Assembly: GCF_900104725.1 (NCBI RefSeq)
Contig: NZ_LT629758.1
Location: 1,798,001-1,862,000, forward strand
Length of the DNA: 64,000 bases
Origin: Actinoplanes derwentensis
GTDB lineage: Bacteria; Actinomycetota; Actinomycetes; Mycobacteriales; Micromonosporaceae
Direction: 5' to 3'
Positions 26,773-34,846 of the stretch are shown here, piece after piece (the stretch's first letter is position 1; each line of letters starts with the position of its first letter). The notes below the pieces were generated by a model. That model was given only the letters and a program-made list of their open reading frames with translations. It was not told where the DNA came from and searched no databases. The translations under genes were made by a program, and so were the position numbers.

Positions 26773-27807
26773 ATGAATACAACGGACATACCGTGGTCGG
26801 CGACGGGTCTCGATCCGTCCGCCGGCCGGGTGCTGGAGCACCTGATGGCGGTGCGATCGGCGGACCGCGACGAAGTGGCGTCCGCGGCCGGTTTGACGCC
26901 CGCCGAGGCGGACCAGGCACTGTGGCTGCTCGCGGACTCGGCACTGGCGTCGCGGATCGGTGGCGTGGTGCCGCGCTGGGCGGCCGCGCCACCACGGTCG
27001 TCGCTCGGTGCCCTGCTGGCCCGGCAGCGAGCCGAACTGGCCCGGGCCGAGGACCTGGTGGAACGGCTCTTCGAGACACACGAGGCGGTGTCCGGGCCCC
27101 GTAGCACCGGCGTGGTGGAGGTGCTAAGCAATGCCGACGAGGTGCCCGCGCGCTACCGCCAGCTGCTGACCGAGAGTTCGTCGGAGGTGCTGCATCTGGC
27201 GAAGCCGCCGTACGTGACGAGTGCGTCGGCCGAGACCGTGGCAGTGGCGCCCGAGGTGCGGATGCGATCGGTGTACGAGACGGACGGTCTCACCGACGCG
27301 GTGTCCCTCATGACGGCGTTGCGCGGCACGGGCCAGGGCGGCAAGATGCGGCTGACCTCGCAGATCCCGGTGAAGCTGGTGATCTTCGACCGGGCGGCCG
27401 CTCTGCTGCCGATCCGCGGGGACCGCCCCTCCTCCGGATCGCTCGTGGTGCACTCGCCCGCACTGGTGACCGCGCTCGTGGCACTGTTCGAGAGCGTGTG
27501 GGACCGCGCCGAGCCGGTGTTGCTGACGAAACGGCACGACCTGTCGGACACCGGCGACGCCTTACCGGCCTCCGGGCGGGACCTGCGGACCCGGGAGATC
27601 CTGCGGATGATGGCGGTCGGCATGAAGGACGACACGATCGCCCGGATCCTGCACCTGAGCCGCCGTACCGTTCAGCAGCACATCAGCGACGCCGGCTCGG
27701 TACTCGGCGCCCGGACCCGTTTCCAGATCGCCGTGCTGGCCGGGAAACGGGGGTGGCTGAGCGACCAGGACGACAGTGCGCCGCAGCGTGGCATCATCGG
27801 CGGATGA
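26773..27807 (+). CDS. TrmB/LuxR-type transcriptional regulator
   Basis: The 344-aa protein has an N-terminal TrmB-like winged helix (about 15-75), a central sensor region, and a C-terminal LuxR helix-turn-helix (MKDDTIARILHLSRRTVQQH at about 280-300). This architecture is common in Actinoplanes and Streptomyces and is often linked to secondary metabolism. No receiver domain or phospho-Asp is present. The stop overlaps the ATG of the next gene, and a divergent M4 peptidase gene shares its upstream region, so the peptidase is a candidate target. Confidence 0.85.
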   Translation: MNTTDIPWSATGLDPSAGRVLEHLMAVRSADRDEVASAAGLTPAEADQALWLLADSALASRIGGVVPRWAAAPPRSSLGALLARQRAELARAEDLVERLFETHEAVSGPRSTGVVEVLSNADEVPARYRQLLTESSSEVLHLAKPPYVTSASAETVAVAPEVRMRSVYETDGLTDAVSLMTALRGTGQGGKMRLTSQIPVKLVIFDRAAALLPIRGDRPSSGSLVVHSPALVTALVALFESVWDRAEPVLLTKRHDLSDTGDALPASGRDLRTREILRMMAVGMKDDTIARILHLSRRTVQQHISDAGSVLGARTRFQIAVLAGKRGWLSDQDDSAPQRGIIGG

Positions 27808-28244
27808 TCGATGCGGAGACGCTGCGGGCGACATTGCCGGGGCAGTGGCGGGTGCTGGCGAGCACGTTCCCGATGTGGCTGTCCGGGCGGAGGATCAACC
27901 CCACTTTCTCGTACGGGGTACTGCCCGGTCCCGATCTGCGGTTCAGCGACGAGGTCGGCTATCGCACCCGGTCCGGCAGACAGCGGCGGATCACGGGTGT
28001 CGACCGGTTCGACCCGGCGACCGGGCGGTTCACGTGGCGGGGCCGGGGTGCCCTGGGTCTGCTGACCAGTCGATGGCGGGTGGACCACCTCAGCGACGAC
28101 CGCGAACTGATCGTGCTCACTTTCGACCGGTCCCTGGTCACCCCGGCCGGCACCGATGTGATCGGCCGCGGCCCGGATCCGCGCCCTGGAGCCCGCGACC
28201 GCCTGCCGGCGCTGTCCACCGACGGGCTCCAGTGGCTGCCGTAG
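27804..28244 (+). CDS. Hypothetical small beta-rich protein (lipocalin-like)
   Basis: This 146-aa protein starts at ATG 27804, inside the preceding stop. Alternating hydrophobic strands (WRVLASTFPMWLSGRR, TFSYGVLPG, GRFTWRGRGALGLL, LIVLTFDRSLV) suggest a small beta-barrel. No family name is recognised. Coupling to the TrmB/LuxR gene and a cytochrome P450 gene 14 bp downstream suggest a lipid- or metabolite-handling role in the same pathway; this is an inference from position only. Confidence 0.68.
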   Translation: MIDAETLRATLPGQWRVLASTFPMWLSGRRINPTFSYGVLPGPDLRFSDEVGYRTRSGRQRRITGVDRFDPATGRFTWRGRGALGLLTSRWRVDHLSDDRELIVLTFDRSLVTPAGTDVIGRGPDPRPGARDRLPALSTDGLQWLP

Positions 28245-28258
28245 TCCACAATGCACGG

Positions 28259-29545
28259 ATGACGCGACCCCCTCAGGTGCCCGGACTGCCCCTGCTCGGC
28301 AACGCCCTGCCGATGATGGGTGACGTCCAGCGGTTCTTCGTCGACACCTACCGCCGGCTCGGCCCGGTCTACCGGGTCAAGGCACTCAACCAGGCGTTCG
28401 TCATCATGGCCGGGGAACGCGCCAACCGTTTCCTGCTCGAACACGGCGAGGACGTGTTCTCCAGCGAGACCAGTTTCGGCGGGCTGAACCACGAGTTCGG
28501 CATGCGCGTCCACGTGCTGCGCGGGCGTCCGCACCGGCATCTGCGCAAGGTCCTCGCCACCGGGCTGTCCCGGGACCTGCTGGCCGCACGCTGGGACGAC
28601 GTCGTGCGGGAGACCGAGCAGGCCTTCGACGGCTGGCAGGGGCAGCGGTCGTTGCCGGTGGTCGACGCCTGTCAGCGGCTGGCCGCCGCGCAACTGTCCG
28701 TGGCGTTCACCGGAGCCAGCTCCGCGGCCCGGTTCACGACGCTGCGATCGGCGTTCGAACTGGTCCTCGACGTCACCATCGCCGGGAAGTGGCCAGCGGC
28801 GGCGCTGCGGCTGCCCGCGTACCGGCGGGCGCGCGCGGAGATCCACGCCTTCGCGCGGGACGCGCTCGCCGAACGGGCCGCCCACCCGACCGGCGGGCCG
28901 CGGGACCTGCTCGACCAGGCCCTCGACGCGGTGGACGAGAACGGCGAACAGTACTCGCTCGACGTCCGGGCCGGCATGGCCCTGCAGGGCTACTTCGCGG
29001 GTGTCAACACTGTCGCCTACCTCTACAGCTTCATGCTGCGTGCGCTCCTGGACAACCCCGGAGTGCTCGAACGGGTCACCAGCGAGGCCGGCGCCGAACC
29101 GATCACGTGGGAACGGCTGCGCGGTCTTCCGGCACTTCGCGGGCTGATTCTGGAGACTCTGCGCGTCTACCCACCGGCGCCCGGCTCCGCCCGTACGGCG
29201 ACGAAGGCCTTTGATTTCGAAGGTTTCCACATCGCCGAGGGGGACCGGGTGCTGGTGGCGACCTGCGTGCCCCACCACCTCGCCGAGTTCTTCCCCGATC
29301 CGGACCGGTTCGACATCGACCGTGATTTCACGGCGGCTCGGCGGGCCTCGGTCTACGCGCCGTTCTCGGTCGGCGGCCACACCTGTCTCGGCGCCGGGAT
29401 GACCGAGGCGCTCGCAGTCGCCACGGTGGCGTTGCTGGTCCGGTGCCTGACCATCACGCCCACCCATCCGGGCCGGCCACTGCGCATCACGGCCACCCCC
29501 GGCCCCAACCCGGGCCGCCGCTTCACGGTGTCGGTCAGGCGGTGA
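28259..29545 (+). CDS. Cytochrome P450
   Basis: The 428-aa product starts at ATG 28259. The heme-thiolate loop is FSVGGHTCLGAG with Cys376; the K-helix ExxR is E299-TLR302. The I-helix segment is GYFAGVNTV (244-252), where the usual acidic residue before Thr is Asn, which may alter proton delivery. No ferredoxin or reductase gene is adjacent. The last 11 bases overlap the convergent SDR gene. The substrate is unknown; the N-terminal PPQVPGLPLLGN proline-rich hinge is more typical of membrane- or lipid-associated P450s. Confidence 0.88.
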   Translation: MTRPPQVPGLPLLGNALPMMGDVQRFFVDTYRRLGPVYRVKALNQAFVIMAGERANRFLLEHGEDVFSSETSFGGLNHEFGMRVHVLRGRPHRHLRKVLATGLSRDLLAARWDDVVRETEQAFDGWQGQRSLPVVDACQRLAAAQLSVAFTGASSAARFTTLRSAFELVLDVTIAGKWPAAALRLPAYRRARAEIHAFARDALAERAAHPTGGPRDLLDQALDAVDENGEQYSLDVRAGMALQGYFAGVNTVAYLYSFMLRALLDNPGVLERVTSEAGAEPITWERLRGLPALRGLILETLRVYPPAPGSARTATKAFDFEGFHIAEGDRVLVATCVPHHLAEFFPDPDRFDIDRDFTAARRASVYAPFSVGGHTCLGAGMTEALAVATVALLVRCLTITPTHPGRPLRITATPGPNPGRRFTVSVRR

Positions 29546-30383
29546 GAGCGGTGGTCGCCGCCCAGAGGGCCTTGGCGGTGGTGGGGTTCCGGGCGGCTCG
29601 GCTGGGTTTGCGGACCTTCGGGTAGCCGGTGAAGCTGAACAGGCCGTCGGGACCGACGTAGGCGTTGCCGGGGACGTTCTGGGTGGCCGCGTACAACAGG
29701 GGGAGTGCGCCCTGTTCGGCGTCCTGGACCAGGAACGGGAACCGGTTGATGACACCCAGCGGGGAATGATCCACCAGGGCGGTCCGGGCGACTCCGGGGT
29801 GCGCGACCAGGGAACGGACCGGGCTGCCGGCTTCGGTCAGGCGACGTTGCAGTTCCAGGGAGAACAGGACCACGGCCAGCTTCGACGACTCGTACACGGC
29901 GAGGCCGTTGTATTTGCGGGTCTGCCAGTCGAGGTCGTCCAGGTTCAGCCGGCCGAAACGGTGCAGCTGGCTGCCGACCGTGATCACGCGGTCGGTCAGG
30001 CGGGGGAGCAGCAGGTTGGTGAGCAGGTGCGGGCCGAAGTAGTTGGTCGCGGTCTGCAGATCCAGGCCCTGCGCGGTCCGGGCCGCCGGGATGTCCATCA
30101 CACCGGCGTTGTTGATCAGGATGTCGACGGGGCCGCTGTAGGACGCCGCGAACGTTCGCACCGAGTCCAGGTCGGCCACGTCCAGGTGCTGGATCACGAA
30201 GTCGCCGCGCAGACCGGACACCGCGCGGTGGGCCTTGTCGACGTTGCGGGCGGCCAGCACGACGGTGGCGCCGGCCCGGGCCAACTCGCGGGCGGTCACC
30301 AGGCCGATGCCTCCGGTGGCACCGGTGATCACCACGGTGGTGCCGGTCAGGGCCGGGAGCTGGGCGGCGGTCCAGTTGCTCAT
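29535..30383 (-). CDS. Short-chain dehydrogenase/reductase, divergent from an MmyB-type regulator (cassette 1)
   Basis: The 282-aa SDR has the cofactor motif TGATGGIG (residues 20-27), NNAG and the catalytic YESSK. It resembles the retinol-dehydrogenase/WW-oxidoreductase-like subgroup. It is transcribed away from an XRE/MmyB regulator with 148 bp between them. A similar SDR/regulator pair occurs at 44525-46377. The physiological substrate is not predictable; regulators of this class commonly sit beside SDR genes. Confidence 0.85.
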   Translation of the reverse strand: MSNWTAAQLPALTGTTVVITGATGGIGLVTARELARAGATVVLAARNVDKAHRAVSGLRGDFVIQHLDVADLDSVRTFAASYSGPVDILINNAGVMDIPAARTAQGLDLQTATNYFGPHLLTNLLLPRLTDRVITVGSQLHRFGRLNLDDLDWQTRKYNGLAVYESSKLAVVLFSLELQRRLTEAGSPVRSLVAHPGVARTALVDHSPLGVINRFPFLVQDAEQGALPLLYAATQNVPGNAYVGPDGLFSFTGYPKVRKPSRAARNPTTAKALWAATTALTA

Positions 30384-30491
30384 GGGAACTCCTCAGGAGT
30401 GGAAGAAGACGTCCACCAGTAGACGAGCCCGCGCCGGGCGGATGAAGGCCCTGCCCAGCCACTGAATGACAGGGCGTGGATAACCGGCACG

Positions 30492-30505
30492 CGTCTGCCG
30501 GACGA
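30492..30505. promoter_or_regulatory. Candidate operator of SDR/MmyB cassette 1
   Basis: CGTCTGCCGGACGA (CGTC...GACG) lies in the divergent region, 27 bp upstream of the regulator start. Cassette 2 has CGTCTGCC-TA-GGACGA in the matching position at 45449. Confidence 0.4.
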
Positions 30506-30531
30506 TGAGGGGAGACGACGAGGGGAACCCG

Positions 30532-31386
30532 ATGACAGCACTGGACCGAGACGGGCTGGGTGACTTCCTGCGCGGCCGCCGGCTGTCCCTGCAACCGGAG
30601 GACGTCGGGTTGCGGCGTGGCGCGCGCCGGCGCACGAGCGGGCTGCGCCGGGAGGAGGTCGCCGAACTGTGTGACATGTCGGCCGACTATCTGGCCCGTC
30701 TGGAGCGGGGCAGCGGCTCCCAGCCGTCGCCGCAGATGGCCGCGGCCATCGCCCGTGGCCTGCGGCTGACCCCGGACGAGCGGGACCATCTGTTCCTGCT
30801 GTGCGGGCACCGGGCCCGGTCCCGGCAGCTGCGCGATGCGCACATCAGCCCGGGACTGCTGCGGGTGATGGACCGGCTGCAGGACACCCCGGCCGAGATC
30901 CTGGGACCGCTCGGCGAGACCTTGCAGCAGACGCCGCCGGCGGTGGCGCTGCTCGGCGACGAGACGCGGTTCACCGGGCCGGCGCGCAGTGCCCTCTACC
31001 GGTGGTTCACCGATCCGGCCGCCCGCGCCCGCTACCTGCCCGACGACCACGAACTCAACAGCCGCGTGTACGCCTCGATCCTGCGCGCCGTCAGCACCAC
31101 GCACGGCTCCGGATCGCCGGCCGCCGCGCTCGTGGCCGATCTGCTGAGGCTCAGCGACGAGTTCGCCGGGCTGTGGGAGCGGCAGGAGATCGGGTTGCGC
31201 TGGAGCAACGCCAAGCGTTTCGTGCATCCCGAGGTCGGGCGGATCGACCTCTACTGCCAGACGCTGCTCGACCCCGACCAGGGACAGTCACTGTTGATCT
31301 TCACTGCCACTCCCGGCACCGAGAGCTACGACAAACTCGCGCTGCTGACCGTGCTCGGTTCCGACACGTTCACCGGGTCACGGTGA
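30532..31386 (+). CDS. XRE-family regulator with MmyB-like ligand-binding domain (cassette 1)
   Basis: ATG 30532 has GAGGGGA upstream and gives 284 aa. Residues 5-75 are an XRE helix-turn-helix (REEVAELCDMSADYLARLE); residues 100-284 match the MmyB-like domain, a PAS-type fold that binds fatty-acid-like ligands in the one solved structure I recall. It probably controls the divergent SDR gene. The 3' end lies in a 25-bp tandem duplication that also holds the stop codon of the convergent gene. Confidence 0.86.
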   Translation: MTALDRDGLGDFLRGRRLSLQPEDVGLRRGARRRTSGLRREEVAELCDMSADYLARLERGSGSQPSPQMAAAIARGLRLTPDERDHLFLLCGHRARSRQLRDAHISPGLLRVMDRLQDTPAEILGPLGETLQQTPPAVALLGDETRFTGPARSALYRWFTDPAARARYLPDDHELNSRVYASILRAVSTTHGSGSPAAALVADLLRLSDEFAGLWERQEIGLRWSNAKRFVHPEVGRIDLYCQTLLDPDQGQSLLIFTATPGTESYDKLALLTVLGSDTFTGSR

Positions 31387-31411
31387 ACACACGTTCACCG
31401 GGTCACGGTGA
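31364..31411. repeat. Tandem 23-bp duplication carrying both convergent stop codons
   Basis: Copies at 31364-31386 and 31389-31411 both read ACACGTTCACC then GGGTCACGGTGA. The first contains the stop of the XRE gene, the second the stop of the convergent DUF4190-like gene. Each copy has TTCACCG/CGGTGA(A) arms around GGTCA, so two small hairpins sit at the convergent gene ends. Confidence 0.7.
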
Positions 31412-31897
31412 GGTCGCCGGGGTCACCGCGCCGAGCACCGCTCCGAAGCCGCCCATCGCGATCACGATGATCGCCGGGACCAGCAGGATGTAGCCCAGGA
31501 TCAGCCCGGCGACCGCCATGCCGTGCCCGGACCGGTGGCCGTTCTTCGTCTCCCGCAGCGCCAGATGGCCGAAGAGCACCGCGAACGCGCACGGGATGCC
31601 GAAGGCGCAGAAGCCGCCGAAGAAGCCGATCAAACCGAAGATCAAGGACGCGACTGCCAGACCGGACGTCGGTACGACCACCGCCATCGGTGGCGGCGGA
31701 TAGTAGCCGGGCTGCGGCGGGTACGGCGTCATCGGCGGCCCGGACATCGGCGGCCCGGACATCGGGTGAGGCCGGTAGTGGCCGTGGTACTGCTGCGGGT
31801 ACGGCTGCGGCGAGTACGGCTGACCCGGATACGGCTGCGGCGGGTACGGCGGCTGCTGGCCGTACGGATCTTGTGGTCCGGGCGGGGGGTAGCTCAT
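31403..31897 (-). CDS. DUF4190-domain membrane protein with Pro/Tyr-rich N-terminus
   Basis: From ATG 31897 the product is 164 aa. Residues 1-70 are Pro/Tyr/Gln-rich (PPYPPQPYPGQPYSPQPY), a disordered cytoplasmic tail. Two hydrophobic segments (about 75-105 and 130-160) flank a short basic loop (HLALRETKNGHRSG), matching DUF4190. A slightly longer start at 31909 is possible because the ribosome site is weak. Function is unknown. Confidence 0.75.
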   Translation of the reverse strand: MSYPPPGPQDPYGQQPPYPPQPYPGQPYSPQPYPQQYHGHYRPHPMSGPPMSGPPMTPYPPQPGYYPPPPMAVVVPTSGLAVASLIFGLIGFFGGFCAFGIPCAFAVLFGHLALRETKNGHRSGHGMAVAGLILGYILLVPAIIVIAMGGFGAVLGAVTPATSP

Positions 31898-32001
31898 GGT
31901 TCGGGACATCCTTCGGTCGGGGCTGCACAGCATCTGACCGCGGGTGACGCGGTCGTGTTCGGTTCGTCCTCCGAACCCGCCGCATGGTACTGGCCGGCAG
32001 G

Positions 32002-32718
32002 CTACCTCTCATCGGCCAGGGCGAGGACGACCGAACTGATTACGACGGCGATCGTCCAGGCCAGGACCACCGGCACGATCCGGTCGTGCCAGTCGGGGCG
32101 CAGGCCACCGAGCAGCACCGACCACCAGTACAGCCAGTCGATGCCGGTCTTCTCGGCTATCCAGCGGCCGGCGACCGAGCCCAGCAGCAGGAACGTGACC
32201 CATTGGAAGGCCCCGCCCGGTTTGAGCACGAGCAGTTTCCCGGTCAGTGCGTTGTAGGTGGTGCCGGCGAGTACGGCGACCGCGCCGCAGATCCAGAGCC
32301 AGTGCGCGGTGAACGCCAGCCAGGTCGCCGCCGCGGCCGGGGCCACCACGAAGACGGCGAACGCCAGCCGGCGCAGCCACAACTCGGTGCCGAGCCGGGC
32401 CCGGACCCGGGCACCCGATTTCGGCGGGCCGTCCCAGGTGAGCAGCGAGAACCTCGCCAGGAAACCCTGCAGCTCCCACATCGTCAGGGTCGTCTCCGTC
32501 GCTCGGGACCGGTCGACCACGGTGAGGTCGACCTTGCCGCCGTGACAGGAGAAGAGCGCCGTCGCCGGCACCTTGACCAGCCGAGAACGGGCGGTGCGCA
32601 CGAACGTGATCACTTTCGGTGAGCCGAACGCTCCACCCGCGAGGATCAGCGACGCCACCGGCCAGAGCGCGGCGGTCGCCCCCAGCGCCAGCAGGTAGTG
32701 CGTCAGAAAGGTGAGCAT
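32002..32718 (-). CDS. Hypothetical multi-pass membrane protein
   Basis: The 238-aa protein has hydrophobic segments near residues 5-28, 115-135, 138-155, 170-185 and 210-235, with a soluble loop of about 80 residues after the first. No family is recognised. The loop has a CHGGKVDLTVVDRS stretch that could be a small globular domain. It follows a frameshifted ~100-aa gene by 33 bp on the same strand, so both were probably one transcript. Confidence 0.65.
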   Translation of the reverse strand: MLTFLTHYLLALGATAALWPVASLILAGGAFGSPKVITFVRTARSRLVKVPATALFSCHGGKVDLTVVDRSRATETTLTMWELQGFLARFSLLTWDGPPKSGARVRARLGTELWLRRLAFAVFVVAPAAAATWLAFTAHWLWICGAVAVLAGTTYNALTGKLLVLKPGGAFQWVTFLLLGSVAGRWIAEKTGIDWLYWWSVLLGGLRPDWHDRIVPVVLAWTIAVVISSVVLALADER

Positions 32719-32751
32719 GGGCGGGCACTTCTCCCTCTGGCTGCCGGCGGC

Positions 32752-33053
32752 TCAGTGGAACAGCTGGTCGATGATGTCGTCGATCACGCCGTGGTACTGC
32801 ATCGCCCCGGTCGCCAGCAACCGGCGTACCCCATCCTTGCCCTTGCTCGGCCGGCGTCGCGCAGCAGTTCCAGCAGGCGTTGCCGAGGATCGTCGGCGGC
32901 GGTCAGTTCCGTGACGGTGGGCCGGCCGGTCAACGTCCGCAGCCGGTCACGCAAGCCGGTGTAGGCCTCGCCGACCGCCGACGTGGTGGCTTCGGTGATG
33001 CCGGAGCTGGCACCCGCGGCCAGGGCCGCCAGGATCAATTCCGCAAAGCCCAT
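32752..33053 (-). pseudogene. Small hypothetical gene with an apparent single-base frameshift
   Basis: The frame from ATG 33053 encodes MGFAELILAALAAGASSG, a helical, hydrophobic N-terminus like those of some actinobacterial repeat/STAND accessory proteins, then LRDRLRTL and LLELLRDAG. Near 32850 the open frame turns into a non-coding-like tail that stops at 32784. Adding one base at the GGCCG run restores a frame ending GAMQYHGVIDDIIDQLFH and stopping at 32752, to give about 100 aa. This acidic-hydrophobic end looks more protein-like, so the gene is either broken or misread at this base. Confidence 0.5.
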
Positions 33054-33250
33054 CGAATCAGCCTCCGCATTCGCAACGACGGTGCAGCGTATCCACGGCC
33101 GGAGCGGTATCCGGGCGCCCGGAACCGGCTGTGGATGATCGGCGCGGTAACGCGGCCGGCAGGCCCCGTCGTTCCGGCTGGAGCGAAACTACCGATCTGC
33201 AACGCGGCGAAACCTCTCCCGCAGCGGCGGGGCGACCGAACGGGGCGGGC

Positions 33251-34312
33251 ATGGACGACGCGCGTGCCCCCAGGACTTCAGCGGCCTTGGCGGATACCGC
33301 TGAGCGCCAGGCCAATCTGTTGAGCAGTTCGGCGGTGCCGATCTATGTGGCGGCGGCCTGGCTCCTGGACGGGCCGATCCGCTGGGCGATGGCCGGGATG
33401 GCGTTGCTGCTGACGGTCGTCGGATTCGCCGTCCGGAGAGCACCCGGAGACCGGGACAAGTGGGCTGGCGTCGTCACGTGTCTGCTGGCCAGCGGGGTCT
33501 GGGGATGGCTGACGCCGCGGATTCCAATGCTTGCCTCCGCCGTGCTGGTCGTGGCGATCATCTATCCGGCACTGATGCTGCCGGCCCGCAGTGCCAGGGG
33601 TCTGCTCGTCGTGGCGCCCATGGTCGCGTTGGCGGCACAGTTCGCTGAAGGGTTCGCGGGCAGCCAGGCTGTTCAGGCTGTCGCGGTGGCGATGACCAGT
33701 GTCGGGCTGGGGCTCGTCTTCTACCGGATCCGGCGAGTGACGGCCCAGCGGATCTCCGATGACACCCGGGCGCTCGCCGAGGCGAACGCGCGGCTGGAGA
33801 ACCTGTCCCGTACCGACGGGCTGACCGGGCTGGCCAACCGGCGGCGGCTGGACGAGGCGCTGGACCAGGCGTGGGTGGACGCTGTCGCCGGGGACGAGCC
33901 GGTCAGTGTGGTGATGGTGGACATCGACCATTTCAAGAGCTACAACGACCACTACGGGCATCTGGGTGGTGACGACTGCCTGCGGAAGGTGGCCGCGACC
34001 CTCGCCGGGGCGATCCGGGAGGGGGACCTGGCGGCCCGGTACGGCGGTGAGGAGTTCTCGGTGATCATCGCCGGTGGTGACGCCGTGGAGGTGGCGGAAC
34101 GGATCCGGCTGGCGGTGTCGGAGCTGGCGGCCGAACACGTGACGGCGCCGAGCGGACGGGTGACCGTCAGTGTCGGGGTGGCTACCGCCCGGCCGGGTGA
34201 AATCGGTGCCGCGCGGCAGCTTCTGGAGGCCGCCGACCTTAGTCTGTATCAAGCTAAACGGGACGGCCGGAACCGGGTGGGACCGATGGTCACGCACCTG
34301 CAAGCAGCATGA
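33251..34312 (+). CDS. Membrane-bound diguanylate cyclase (GGDEF)
   Basis: The likely start is ATG 33251 (353 aa); an in-frame upstream start at 33131 lacks support. Five or six hydrophobic segments span residues 25-165, followed by a short coiled linker (LAEANARLENLSRTDGLTGL). The GGDEF domain is intact: metal Asp in MVDIDHFKSYND and active site YGGEEFS. The inhibitory I-site REGD stands five residues before GGEEF, so product inhibition is expected. It makes cyclic-di-GMP, which in actinomycetes controls development. The neighbouring response regulator starts 105 bp downstream. Confidence 0.9.
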   Translation: MDDARAPRTSAALADTAERQANLLSSSAVPIYVAAAWLLDGPIRWAMAGMALLLTVVGFAVRRAPGDRDKWAGVVTCLLASGVWGWLTPRIPMLASAVLVVAIIYPALMLPARSARGLLVVAPMVALAAQFAEGFAGSQAVQAVAVAMTSVGLGLVFYRIRRVTAQRISDDTRALAEANARLENLSRTDGLTGLANRRRLDEALDQAWVDAVAGDEPVSVVMVDIDHFKSYNDHYGHLGGDDCLRKVAATLAGAIREGDLAARYGGEEFSVIIAGGDAVEVAERIRLAVSELAAEHVTAPSGRVTVSVGVATARPGEIGAARQLLEAADLSLYQAKRDGRNRVGPMVTHLQAA

Positions 34313-34417
34313 TCAGCTGTTGTGGGGACGTGGTGATCTGATCGTGTCCTGGGTGCAGTAGCTTGCCTGAGCCGGGCTGTTCGGGCCGGTGCTGCCGACC
34401 GACAGGAACCGACTGCG

Positions 34418-34846
34418 ATGACCGTGGCTCACGTGCTGATCGTCGACGACGACGATGCCGACACCATGATGATCGAGGAAGCGCTGGCCGCCGAGCCGGT
34501 GCCGCCTCTGGTGAGCCGGGTGTCGGACGGTGCCGAGGCCTTGGCGTTCCTGCGGCGCGAGGGCGAGTACGCCGACGCGCCCCGCCCCGACCTGGTGCTT
34601 CTCGATCTGAACATGCCGCGGATGGGCGGCCATGAGGCGTTGTTGCAGATCAAGGGTGACGACGCGCTGAAGAGCATCCCGGTGGTGGTGCTGACCACGT
34701 CGGACGCGCTGCCGGACATCACCGCCAGTTACGTGCGGCACGCCAACGCGTATGTGAAGAAGCCGATGGACCTGGACTCGTTCGAGCAGGCCGTCCAGCG
34801 GATCCGGCGCTTCTACGCCGAGGTCGCGGTGCTGCCGCCGGAGTGA
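34418..34846 (+). CDS. Stand-alone response regulator (Rcp1-like)
   Basis: The 142-aa protein is a receiver domain only. The acidic pocket is VDDDDAD, the phospho-Asp lies in LVLLDLNMP, and Thr/Lys switch residues are in VVLTTSD and YVKKPMD. The insert between strands and the KKPMDLDSF segment are typical of the Rcp1 group, partners of phytochromes and other hybrid kinases. It has no output domain, so it probably relays phosphate. Its 3' end overlaps by 34 bp the convergent gene for a large hybrid kinase, a likely partner. Confidence 0.87.
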   Translation: MTVAHVLIVDDDDADTMMIEEALAAEPVPPLVSRVSDGAEALAFLRREGEYADAPRPDLVLLDLNMPRMGGHEALLQIKGDDALKSIPVVVLTTSDALPDITASYVRHANAYVKKPMDLDSFEQAVQRIRRFYAEVAVLPPE

